DNA from: an uncultured Pseudomonadota bacterium
Lineage (GTDB): Bacteria; Pseudomonadota; Gammaproteobacteria; Methylococcales; Methylomonadaceae
Assembly (NCBI GenBank): GCA_903902945.1
Contig: CAIUWU010000271.1
Span: forward strand, 1-11,962
Direction: 5' to 3'
Length of the DNA stretch: 11,962 nucleotides
Shown: positions 1 to 6,866 of the stretch, piece after piece
How positions within the stretch are numbered: the stretch's first letter is position 1
Layout of the letters: each line of letters starts with the position of its first letter
Position numbers and translations under genes: made by a program
Notes under the pieces: model-generated
Told to the model about the DNA's origin: nothing
Seen by the model: only the letters and a program-made list of their open reading frames with translations
Database searches by the model: none

Positions 1-1736
1 ATGCATGGTATCTGCACCGTGAAGAGCAACGCTATTTCATTAAAGACACTGAAAATCTTTCTCGCAAAATCGAACGTAATGCGAGAGACATCCCCCAGCC
101 TAAAATTGATCAAGCCTTAATCAACCACCTAAACGGCATCCTGCAACCGGTTTCAAAAGCCGCGTATCAAGAACTCAAAGTCCTGCCAATGCTGGACGAA
201 ATCCGTCTGACCGGCCCTAGAGTGCTGATTGTGGTTAGGCCGGACGGCAAATTACCACCACAACAGCTCAACAATTTTTTCATGTTCCAACAGGAAAAAA
301 ATAATCTGTTGGTGCTTTCCGGGCAAGACAGTCATTTTGCCGATGTCGTTGAAGAGCGTTTGCGTGAGTTGTATGCCATCGAGCAAATCGTTAAACATTT
401 GAGAGACGGCGATAGCCTGTTTGAAGAAGCCCGTGAACGGCAAGAGGACAGTGAGCAGCGCTTTATGAAAGCCTTGTCTGCTGCTTACAACCGCTTGTAT
501 TTCCCCGGTGTTGACGAGATGACCGGAGAAGAAGTTCTGTTAATGGTAACCATAGACAATGGTCTCAAAGTCGGTACCGGCGATCAATCGGCGGAAAAGC
601 AAATCGAAGAGTTGTTAGCCAGCCCTCGTGCGAATTACAAGCTGGCCTTGGATGTCAAAAACGACATCAACAACTATCTCGCGCAAGCCGAAGTCTACCT
701 TTGGCCGGAACGTGACCGTCGCACACCTTGGAAAGACGTGTTGATGCGGGCTAAAAATAACCCCGAATGGCCTTGGATGCCGGGCACTGCGGGCATGGAT
801 ATGTTGAAGGCCGAAGCGCTTAAGCAAGGTCGTTGGCGCCAAGGTGAAGACAGCTATATTGAAAAAGGGCCGTTCCCCAAGGAAAAAACCACGCTCAACA
901 TTACCCCTCAAGGCACGAACAAGGAAACTGGCGAGTCCATGCTCAGTTTGACGCCACGCAATAGCGGTGCAAGCCCTGTAGTCCACTATTCCAGCAATCC
1001 CAATGTTTCTGCGACTGATCCCGTGGTCGATGATTTGGATAATTTCACCACCCAAGCCGCCACCTTGTACTTCTTGGCAGTGGATAGTGAAGGCCAGCAT
1101 GAAATTGGCGAACCTAAATGCTGGTTGGCCGATTTACAAATCCGCCATCAACTGCATGTTGTCGCCGACAAACGCCGCATCGAGCTTAAATGTGTACCCG
1201 CCGCCGAACTGTACTACACCTTGAATGGCAGCAACCCAAAAGAAGGTACTCGTTACGAATCGCCATTCGAGATCGGTAACGAAGCTTATCGCTTATTAGT
1301 TTTTGCAAAATCGGGTGAAGCCACCAAAAATGCCGAATTCAGTATCCCAGCCAGTGGCGATAAACGCGTACAAATCGACGACACCAAGCCCGCCAAATTA
1401 CCGGAAACCAAACGGGTCAATCTCGACAACACTGAAAAGGTCTTTGGCGTAATCAACCGCTTCCGAGATCGAAATACCACCTTGCTCAAAGGCGTGCGCA
1501 TTCAAATTGGCGAAGGTGAAAATACCGTACAAATCCGCTTCCACGAGCGAAAAATTACCGCCCAAATGATCGAAGACACCGTGAATAGTTTGCGTAAAGT
1601 GCTTAACGACGACCAAGCTCAAGTCAGTGTCGACATCGTCGGTGGCATCGAATTTGGCGATGGATTTGCTTTAAAGGAGTTTGCCGAAATAAGCGGATTG
1701 CAACTTAAACCGGGTGATGTGATCCAAGATAGCTAA
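1..1736 (+). CDS. DUF499-type ATPase of an anti-phage system, C-terminal part (5' end outside window)
   Basis: The reading frame is open from base 3, and the residues before the first internal ATG at 189 (AWYLHREEQRYFIKDTENL) look like conserved DUF499 protein rather than leader. The window therefore holds about 577 C-terminal residues of a longer gene. DUF499 proteins are large AAA+-like ATPases found with DUF1156 methylases. The Walker motifs would lie upstream, so ATPase activity is family knowledge, not seen here. Around 1155-1350 a segment with YYTLNGSNP, a TRYESPF motif and RLLVFAKSG resembles the small beta-sandwich found at the C-terminus of chitobiases. A charged C-terminal domain follows (about 1430-1733). 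The stop codon shares one base with the next start (TAATG), so translation is probably coupled. Its role is likely that of an NTP-driven motor or remodeller; the family call is fairly firm, the role is inferred. Confidence 0.8.
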   Translation, partial: AWYLHREEQRYFIKDTENLSRKIERNARDIPQPKIDQALINHLNGILQPVSKAAYQELKVLPMLDEIRLTGPRVLIVVRPDGKLPPQQLNNFFMFQQEKNNLLVLSGQDSHFADVVEERLRELYAIEQIVKHLRDGDSLFEEARERQEDSEQRFMKALSAAYNRLYFPGVDEMTGEEVLLMVTIDNGLKVGTGDQSAEKQIEELLASPRANYKLALDVKNDINNYLAQAEVYLWPERDRRTPWKDVLMRAKNNPEWPWMPGTAGMDMLKAEALKQGRWRQGEDSYIEKGPFPKEKTTLNITPQGTNKETGESMLSLTPRNSGASPVVHYSSNPNVSATDPVVDDLDNFTTQAATLYFLAVDSEGQHEIGEPKCWLADLQIRHQLHVVADKRRIELKCVPAAELYYTLNGSNPKEGTRYESPFEIGNEAYRLLVFAKSGEATKNAEFSIPASGDKRVQIDDTKPAKLPETKRVNLDNTEKVFGVINRFRDRNTTLLKGVRIQIGEGENTVQIRFHERKITAQMIEDTVNSLRKVLNDDQAQVSVDIVGGIEFGDGFALKEFAEISGLQLKPGDVIQDS

Positions 1737-2371
1737 TGGCAACACGTAAATACCCTCAAGGGCACAAGAAAGACCCAGCTCAAACCACTGTAAATCCAAC
1801 ATTAGGCTTTGGCGTCCCGGCAACGAGCAATCCACATCACTTTGTGGTCGAGATTCCGCGCACGAGCACAACGAGCGTCACTATTGTGGAAAATCTTGGC
1901 ATGCAGGTTCACGATCAAACCCAAAGCGAAATCGTGCGTGTCATATTGGAGCGTCCGCGTTGGACGGCCATTCGCGGCGAGGTACAACGTGCCTTCAATG
2001 CGCGCTTAAAAGAGCGCAACCTCAAAACCTCTGCCTGGAAAGTCGGGCCTAATGTCGTTGATCGTTTATTAGGCAAAGAACTTTGTGTACTGGCCTGGGC
2101 GGTTGAAGGTATGGAATTCGATCATATCCCCATCGCTGTGCGTAACTGGCTGGCTCTGCGCCCGGAAGAGCGCTGGTGGTTATTCGGCATGACCGCGATG
2201 ACGACTGGCGGCATTAACGACGGCAATAAAGGCTGGCGGCTTGCTTTACGGCATGCGCTCGGTGATGTTGCACAACACGAATTATTCAAACCCACGGATA
2301 AAAAAGCAAAGACGCTCAGCTCAGAAAAAGACTCATTGCCCAGTACGTTTAGTCTTTTCGATCTGGAATAA
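1736..2371 (+). CDS. DUF3780 family anti-phage-associated protein
   Basis: This 211-residue protein matches my memory of the DUF3780 family, which occurs between DUF499 and DUF1156 genes in defence islands. No catalytic motif is evident. The N-terminus is polar and low in complexity, with a basic opening. The middle (HHFVVEIPR, then a region ending RPRWTAIRGEVQRAFN) looks folded. The C-terminal half carries the conserved-looking RPEERWWLFGMTAMTTGG and GWRLALRHALGD segments. The last 30 or so residues are lysine- and serine-rich and probably disordered. The start overlaps the DUF499 stop by one base, so it should be made at a fixed ratio with the ATPase and is probably its partner. There is no signal peptide or membrane segment, so it is cytoplasmic. 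Molecular function is unknown. Confidence 0.8.
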   Translation: MATRKYPQGHKKDPAQTTVNPTLGFGVPATSNPHHFVVEIPRTSTTSVTIVENLGMQVHDQTQSEIVRVILERPRWTAIRGEVQRAFNARLKERNLKTSAWKVGPNVVDRLLGKELCVLAWAVEGMEFDHIPIAVRNWLALRPEERWWLFGMTAMTTGGINDGNKGWRLALRHALGDVAQHELFKPTDKKAKTLSSEKDSLPSTFSLFDLE

Positions 2372-2382
2372 CCCTTCCTCGT

Positions 2383-2403
2383 TGCCTACCAATTCAGTAG
2401 GCA
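2383..2403. repeat. Perfect 7-bp inverted repeat after DUF3780
   Basis: TGCCTAC and GTAGGCA face each other across a 7-base loop, starting 11 bases after the DUF3780 stop. A T-run does not follow, so it is not a standard intrinsic terminator. It could stabilise the 3' end of the upstream mRNA, attenuate read-through, or be an operator for the toxin-antitoxin pair. Confidence 0.5.
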
Positions 2404-2421
2404 CGGCTTACTAAAACTCCA

Positions 2422-2451
2422 TTAGGTCTAGTTTTCAATTGGGCCTATAAT
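2422..2451 (+). promoter_or_regulatory. Candidate sigma-70 promoter for the toxin-antitoxin pair
   Basis: A perfect TATAAT lies at 2446-2451, with a poor -35 match (TTAGGT, 2422-2427) 18 bases upstream. Transcription would begin near 2458, about 26 bases before the antitoxin start. It sits in the only long intergenic gap of the window (2372-2483), where an independently expressed module would need it. The weak -35 lowers confidence. Confidence 0.4.
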
Positions 2452-2483
2452 TTAGCCATGCAATCTTCCTATGAGATTTTCCC

Positions 2484-2828
2484 ATGAAAACGGTCAATGT
2501 TAGCGGTTTAAAAAACAACCCCAGTGAGGCGCTCAGGATGGCGCACGAAGACATGGTGTTAGTCATGAATCGTAATGAGCCGGATGCGGTGATGGTAGGC
2601 CTAAAATCCGCCAAAATCATCGGTATGCCCGGTGTACGCAAAGCTATGGCAACGGCTTTATTTAAGGATGGCAATTTATCGATTGCACGATCCGCAAAAT
2701 TGGCCGACATGCCACTGGCTGATTTTATCGCCCACGTCTCTCGGTTAGGTATCCCAGTGGTCGACCAGACTGCAGAGGAAGTTCAACAGGATTTGGATAC
2801 CTTGGACGAATGGCTCAGCCAAGCTTGA
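2484..2828 (+). CDS. Antitoxin, Phd/YefM-like N-terminus with UPF0175-like C-terminus
   Basis: This 114-residue protein probably neutralises the PIN toxin encoded 6 bases downstream and represses its own promoter. Residues 1-40 (MKTVNVSGLKNNPSEALRMA, then MNRNEPDAVMVGL) match the N-terminal pattern of Phd/YefM-like antitoxins. Residues about 57-93, with DGNLSIARSAKLADM and ending RLGIPVV, match the UPF0175 pattern, a small helix-turn-helix-like domain that commonly precedes DUF3368 genes. The acidic tail (EEVQQDLDTLDEWL) is a plausible toxin-binding segment. The ribosome binding site is weak (ATGAGA, 8 bases before the ATG). The gene has its own candidate promoter and interrupts the DUF3780-DUF1156 order, so I read it as an inserted or co-opted module. 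The pairing is well known; its link to the defence system is inference. Confidence 0.85.
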   Translation: MKTVNVSGLKNNPSEALRMAHEDMVLVMNRNEPDAVMVGLKSAKIIGMPGVRKAMATALFKDGNLSIARSAKLADMPLADFIAHVSRLGIPVVDQTAEEVQQDLDTLDEWLSQA

Positions 2829-2834
2829 TCGCCC

Positions 2835-3326
2835 ATGGAGCGTAAAGTTGTCATCGATTCAAGCCCACTCATTGGTTTGGCGCTGGTCGGCGGCTTAGAG
2901 TGGCTGCCAAGCTTGTTTGGTAAGGTGTACTTGCCTGAAACCGTCAGGCAGGAAGTTTTGCCGGGTAAAAATGCACATGGGGAGTCAGCTATTCAGCAAG
3001 CGCTTACGCAAAACTGGATAACGGTTTGGCCTCATCCTATCGAGCCAAAATTGGATATTGATCTAGACGCCGGTGAAACCGACTGCATTAACATCGGTTT
3101 AGCCGATCCCGATCATGTGTTATTGGTTATGGACGAGCGTGCGGGACGTGCAGTGGCGAATGAAAAAGGCATACGCGTGATTGGCACCGCCGCCATCATT
3201 GGCCTAGCCAAAAAACAAGGCTTGATACCTTCGGCGCGATCAGCTTTTGAAGTGTTGCACAACTCAGACTTTCGCATCTCGGCAACGGTCATCAACCATG
3301 TGTTGAAGAGCGTCAACGAGGTATGA
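2835..3326 (+). CDS. DUF3368-type PIN-domain toxin (VapC-like ribonuclease)
   Basis: This 163-residue protein is the toxin partner of the preceding antitoxin. PIN domains are metal-dependent RNases built on a few acidic residues. Candidates here are D8 in VVIDSSPLIGLA, E40 in TVRQEVL, E81 and D83 in DAGETDCINIGLA, and D100 in LLVMDERAGR. The GTAAIIGLAKKQGLIP segment (117-132) is typical of the DUF3368 group. The order and spacing of these motifs fit an intact enzyme, and the length is normal for the family. The start at 2835 follows the antitoxin stop by 6 bases with no strong Shine-Dalgarno, so translation likely depends on ribosomes finishing the antitoxin. That arrangement keeps antitoxin in excess. 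The RNA target cannot be told from sequence. Confidence 0.88.
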   Translation: MERKVVIDSSPLIGLALVGGLEWLPSLFGKVYLPETVRQEVLPGKNAHGESAIQQALTQNWITVWPHPIEPKLDIDLDAGETDCINIGLADPDHVLLVMDERAGRAVANEKGIRVIGTAAIIGLAKKQGLIPSARSAFEVLHNSDFRISATVINHVLKSVNEV

Positions 3327-3373
3327 GATCAATAAGCCTCAACTATTTTTAGACATTATTGTGTGATAACGGC

Positions 3374-6300
3374 ATGACAACACGAGTACCCTTTGCTCTG
3401 CAAAACACCCCCGCATTGATTGAATCGGTTTTCCCGGCGCAAAAGGTTTCCTTTGAAGCGCAACGGGAACGTAAGGCCGGTGCCGGACAAACGCTCACCG
3501 CATTGGGGTCGTATTGGAAAGGCCGCAAACCGTTAATCTTGGTGCGGGCGATCGTGTTGGGTTGTTTGTTGCCACCCACCGATGACGCCGAAAAAGACCT
3601 TGAAATCTACGAAAAGTTGCTGGCATTTGATCTGGAAGGACTAGCCAAGCGCGCGCTGACCAACAATGCCTTCAAGCCAAAGGACATTCTGAATACGCTC
3701 GATTTAATCGATCCTTGGCAATATTTTTCCTACAAAATCAAAAATCCTGATTTATCCGAAGCACAAGTAGATAGTTGGACAGCCCCCTTCGATGCTGACG
3801 AAGAAGGTATTACCGTTCGTTGGCAAAGCGACGTGGATGAAGCCCAGAAACTCAAGCTCTACGCGCAGATGTTGCGCACCCTTTCCAGCTATGAAGAGCG
3901 TGCTGCCGTTTGCAAACGACCGGAAGAACTAGATCAAACCGAATTATTCACCGCCATTTGGCCTGAAGTCAACGCCCATTATCGGCATCTTGGTATTAAC
4001 GCCCATTCCCATCAAGAACTGGTCGAGCAACTCGGCATACTGCGTTTTGGTCATCGCCCCAAAGTAGGTGATACCTTTAGCGGCGGGGGGTCAATCCCAT
4101 TTGAAGCGGCTCGACTCGGTTGTGATGTTTATGCATCGGATTTGAATCCCATCGCTTGCATGCTGACGTGGGGAGCCTTAAACATCATTGGTGCATCCCC
4201 TGAAAAACGCTCCGAAATCGAGAAAGCCCAACGATTAGTAGCTGAAGCCGTAGACAAGGAAATCACTGATCTGGGCATAGAGCATGACAGTCACGGTAAT
4301 CGAGCCAAAGCCTATTTTTATTGTCTAGAAACACGTTGCCCTGAAACGGGATGGATGGTGCCTTTGGCTCCGAGTTGGGTGATTTCCAAAACCCGTAACG
4401 TCATTGCCAAATTGGTTCCAAACCAGGAGCAGCAACGCTTTGATATTGTAATCGAAACCGGCGTATCCGCTGACGCCATGCAACAGGCGGAACTCGGCAC
4501 CGTGCGCGATGGAATCTTAGTTTACAGCTTGGACAGTAAAACATATCAAATTCCAATCAAAACCCTACGAGGTGATTATCGGAACGCCGACGGCAACAAC
4601 CAAAATCGTTTACGACGTTGGGAAAAAGACGACTTCAAACCTAGTCCAAACGATGTTTTCCAAGAACGCTTATATTGCATTCAATGGATAACTAAAGAGT
4701 CAATAAATGCAGCTCGCCAAGAAATATTTTTCACGGGCGTATCTAACGAAGATTTGGAAAGAGAACAAAAGGTCGAAAAAATCGTTGCTGAGAATTTAGC
4801 AATGTGGCAGGAAGAAGGTTTTGTTTCAGATATGACCATTGAACCAGGGGCTAAAACTGATGAACCTATTCGTACACGAGGTTGGACATTTTGGCACCAC
4901 TTATTTATGCCACGACAACTACTTGGCATCAAACTTTATAAGGAAAAATCAGGGATCATCCAAGACAAAACAGCGAAAATTCTCAGTTTTTTTCCTGACG
5001 GATTACAACGAGGCAGTAAATTATGCAGAGTTGACGTGTTTCCAGGGCCTGGTCGTTTGCCAAAAATTGTGGAAACCTTTTCCAACCAAGCGCTGAATAC
5101 ACTTTATAACTATGGTGTCCGAAGCTGGTGCTATTGGGAGCCAGTATTTGAAGGATGCAAGGATGTTTGTGATCGGGAGTCAATTTCAGAATCGATTGAG
5201 ATTGAGCTTCTGAATGTTTCGGCAAACGAAGTATCTAGAAATGCGGACTTTTGGATAACTGATCCACCTTATGCTGATGCCGTTCATTATCAGGAAATCA
5301 CTGAATTTTTCATCTCCTGGCTACGTAAAAATCCACCAGCGCCTTTCAACGAGTGGGTTTGGGATTCTCGTAGGGCGTTAGCCATTAAAGGCAGCGGCGA
5401 CGATTTTCGGCGCGGCATGGTCGAAGCTTATTCAGCCATGGCGCAACACATGCCTGATAACGGTATGCAATGCGTAATGTTCACCCATCAAGACACCGGC
5501 GTATGGTCGGATATGATCGGAATTTTCTGGGCCGCCGGTTTGCAGGTGGTTGGCGCTTGGTATATCGCCACTGAAACCACTTCGGAACTAAAAAAAGGCG
5601 GTTATGTGCAAGGCACGGTGATTCTGATGCTTCGTAAGCGTCCTTCAGGCGAGAATCGCAATTTCAAAAATCGTATCTTGCCTGCCGTGCGCCGCGAAGT
5701 CGAGGCGCAAATCAAGCAAATGTTACACCTCAACGACGAGGTGAAAGATAGGCTTGGTGAACCGGTTTTTAACGACTCCGATTTGCAAATGGCAGGTTAC
5801 GCCGCTGCCTTAAAGGTCCTGACTGCCTATACCCATATCGGCGACGAAGATGTAACCACCTTCGCCCTACGCCCTCGTCAAAAAGGCCAAGTCACCGTTG
5901 TCGACGAAATCGTCCAACAAGCCTCGGAAGCAGCCAACAGCCTGTTAATTCCAGAAGGTTTGCAAGCTGACACCTGGAACGCCATCAAAGGCATCCAACG
6001 CTTCTACCTGCGCATGCTGGACATGGAAACTACCGGCAGCAGCAAGCTCGATAATTACCAAAACTTCGCCAAGGCGTTTCACGTCGAAGACTATGCAAAA
6101 ATCATGGCCAGCATGGCTCCCAACAAAGCCCGATTGAAAAGTGTCGAAGAATTTGCATCCCGCGATCTCACCGACAGCACCGAAATCGGCCCAACCTACC
6201 TAGGAAAACTGATCATCGCACTACAACTATTGCTTCAAGACAAGGAACCGCAAGTCGTGGTCGACTTCCTAAACACCGACATACCAAACTTCCTAGAAGC

Positions 6301-6415
6301 CCGCCCCCTGCTAATCGACATGGCTGCCTTCATCGCCGACAAAACTAAGGTCGGTAAAGTCAGGGATGCAGCGGAGATTTTATCAGCGAGATTGCGGAAT
6401 CTTCGTTTAGCCTGA
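3374..6415 (+). CDS. DUF1156-type DNA adenine methylase of an anti-phage system
   Basis: This 1,013-residue protein is a predicted SAM-dependent N6-adenine DNA methyltransferase that would mark host DNA. The N-terminal DUF1156 signature is clear (PALIESVFPAQKVSFEAQRE, then KAGAGQTL and GSYWKGRKPLILVRA). The SAM-binding motif is F235-S-G237-G-G239, followed by D256 in YASDLNPIA. The catalytic DPPY is at 630-633. About 390 residues separate them, giving the SAM-motif/recognition/DPPY order of alpha-class amino-methyltransferases. C317 and C322 suggest a reduced zinc-ribbon-like element. TRGWTFWHHLFMPRQLLGI is another family-like block. The C-terminal 350 residues are helical and of unknown role. 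I chose the ATG at 3374 over the in-frame TTG at 3359 because homologues begin close to it; neither has a good ribosome binding site. Bases about 4680-5220 are AT-richer than the rest. Confidence 0.9.
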   Translation: MTTRVPFALQNTPALIESVFPAQKVSFEAQRERKAGAGQTLTALGSYWKGRKPLILVRAIVLGCLLPPTDDAEKDLEIYEKLLAFDLEGLAKRALTNNAFKPKDILNTLDLIDPWQYFSYKIKNPDLSEAQVDSWTAPFDADEEGITVRWQSDVDEAQKLKLYAQMLRTLSSYEERAAVCKRPEELDQTELFTAIWPEVNAHYRHLGINAHSHQELVEQLGILRFGHRPKVGDTFSGGGSIPFEAARLGCDVYASDLNPIACMLTWGALNIIGASPEKRSEIEKAQRLVAEAVDKEITDLGIEHDSHGNRAKAYFYCLETRCPETGWMVPLAPSWVISKTRNVIAKLVPNQEQQRFDIVIETGVSADAMQQAELGTVRDGILVYSLDSKTYQIPIKTLRGDYRNADGNNQNRLRRWEKDDFKPSPNDVFQERLYCIQWITKESINAARQEIFFTGVSNEDLEREQKVEKIVAENLAMWQEEGFVSDMTIEPGAKTDEPIRTRGWTFWHHLFMPRQLLGIKLYKEKSGIIQDKTAKILSFFPDGLQRGSKLCRVDVFPGPGRLPKIVETFSNQALNTLYNYGVRSWCYWEPVFEGCKDVCDRESISESIEIELLNVSANEVSRNADFWITDPPYADAVHYQEITEFFISWLRKNPPAPFNEWVWDSRRALAIKGSGDDFRRGMVEAYSAMAQHMPDNGMQCVMFTHQDTGVWSDMIGIFWAAGLQVVGAWYIATETTSELKKGGYVQGTVILMLRKRPSGENRNFKNRILPAVRREVEAQIKQMLHLNDEVKDRLGEPVFNDSDLQMAGYAAALKVLTAYTHIGDEDVTTFALRPRQKGQVTVVDEIVQQASEAANSLLIPEGLQADTWNAIKGIQRFYLRMLDMETTGSSKLDNYQNFAKAFHVEDYAKIMASMAPNKARLKSVEEFASRDLTDSTEIGPTYLGKLIIALQLLLQDKEPQVVVDFLNTDIPNFLEARPLLIDMAAFIADKTKVGKVRDAAEILSARLRNLRLA

Positions 6416-6418
6416 GGA
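6414..6418 (+). promoter_or_regulatory. Shine-Dalgarno overlapping the methylase stop
   Basis: GAGGA overlaps the TGA of the methylase (6413-6415). It is only one base from the ATG at 6420 but 7 bases from the ATG at 6426, and so decides the start. It is the clearest ribosome binding site at any junction in the window. Confidence 0.6.
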
Positions 6419-6425
6419 AATGATA

Positions 6426-6866
6426 ATGAATGTTAATTTTTCGGCATCTGCATTGCGGCATTTTGTGGACGCAGAATTACTGGAATCAAATCAACGAGAA
6501 GCAAATGCTGGGCAGTTGTATGGATTTTGTGCGGAATGTTGTCTTAAAGCTGTGTTGATCGGGATTGGTTATCCCATTGATAGCGAAGGGTCACCAGTAG
6601 AAAGACCACAATCAGGTGAACCAAGAATACGAAGACACATTAATGAACTTGTTGCCATAAATATTCAAATATCATCTTATGTTTCTGGGCGAGGCGGTGC
6701 TAAATATCTTGCGCTGATTCCAAATATTAATTCATTTAATGATTGGTCTGTCCATCATAGGTACTATGATCAACAATATATTCCATTATCGCTAAATATA
6801 TGGAAGGGAGCAGCCGCTGAAACGATGAAAATGCTAGATGAAGCCAAATTAGACGGTGTATTGTAA
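6426..6866 (+). CDS. Small alpha-helical protein, possibly HEPN-like, first gene of the accessory cassette
   Basis: This 146-residue protein is not firmly recognised. Its early helix (REANAGQLYGFCAECCLKAV, residues 24-43) resembles the core helix of HEPN-type domains, but I see no canonical R-x4-6-H RNase motif. Conserved-looking blocks are RRHINEL (69-75), GRGGAKYLALIP (88-99) and WSVHHRYY (107-114). Histidines 71, 110 and 111 and R112 could form an active or binding site. The start is placed at 6426 rather than at the ATG at 6420 because GAGGA (6414-6418) lies at proper distance only from 6426. It follows the methylase stop by 10 bases and its stop shares one base with the next start (TAATG). 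It may be an effector or a partner of the two ATPases that follow. The HEPN link is tentative; a plain structural adaptor is equally possible. Confidence 0.7.
   Translation: MNVNFSASALRHFVDAELLESNQREANAGQLYGFCAECCLKAVLIGIGYPIDSEGSPVERPQSGEPRIRRHINELVAINIQISSYVSGRGGAKYLALIPNINSFNDWSVHHRYYDQQYIPLSLNIWKGAAAETMKMLDEAKLDGVL

Larger units (their letters stand above)
2372..2483. other. Intergenic region ahead of the toxin-antitoxin pair
   Basis: This 112-base gap is the longest non-coding stretch here. It holds the inverted repeat (2383-2403), the TATAAT box and a possible nine-codon leader frame (2458-2487) whose stop overlaps the antitoxin start. I see no intrinsic terminator and no tRNA-like or attachment-site-like structure. 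Confidence 0.6.

Noticed and set aside
615..1100. 161-codon open frame on the - strand
   Set aside because: It lies antisense to well-supported DUF499 sequence, has no recognisable domain, and looks like a codon-usage shadow.
3318..3350. GAGG/CCTC short stem followed by a few Ts after the toxin gene as a terminator
   Set aside because: The stem is only 4 bp with a long loop; it is too weak to call and would cut off the methylase.
3359..3373. TTG start 15 bases upstream for the methylase
   Set aside because: It adds only five residues, has no ribosome binding site, and the family signature begins soon after the ATG at 3374.
6420..6425. ATG at 6420 as start of the small helical protein
   Set aside because: The GAGGA box ends only one base before it; spacing is right for the ATG at 6426.
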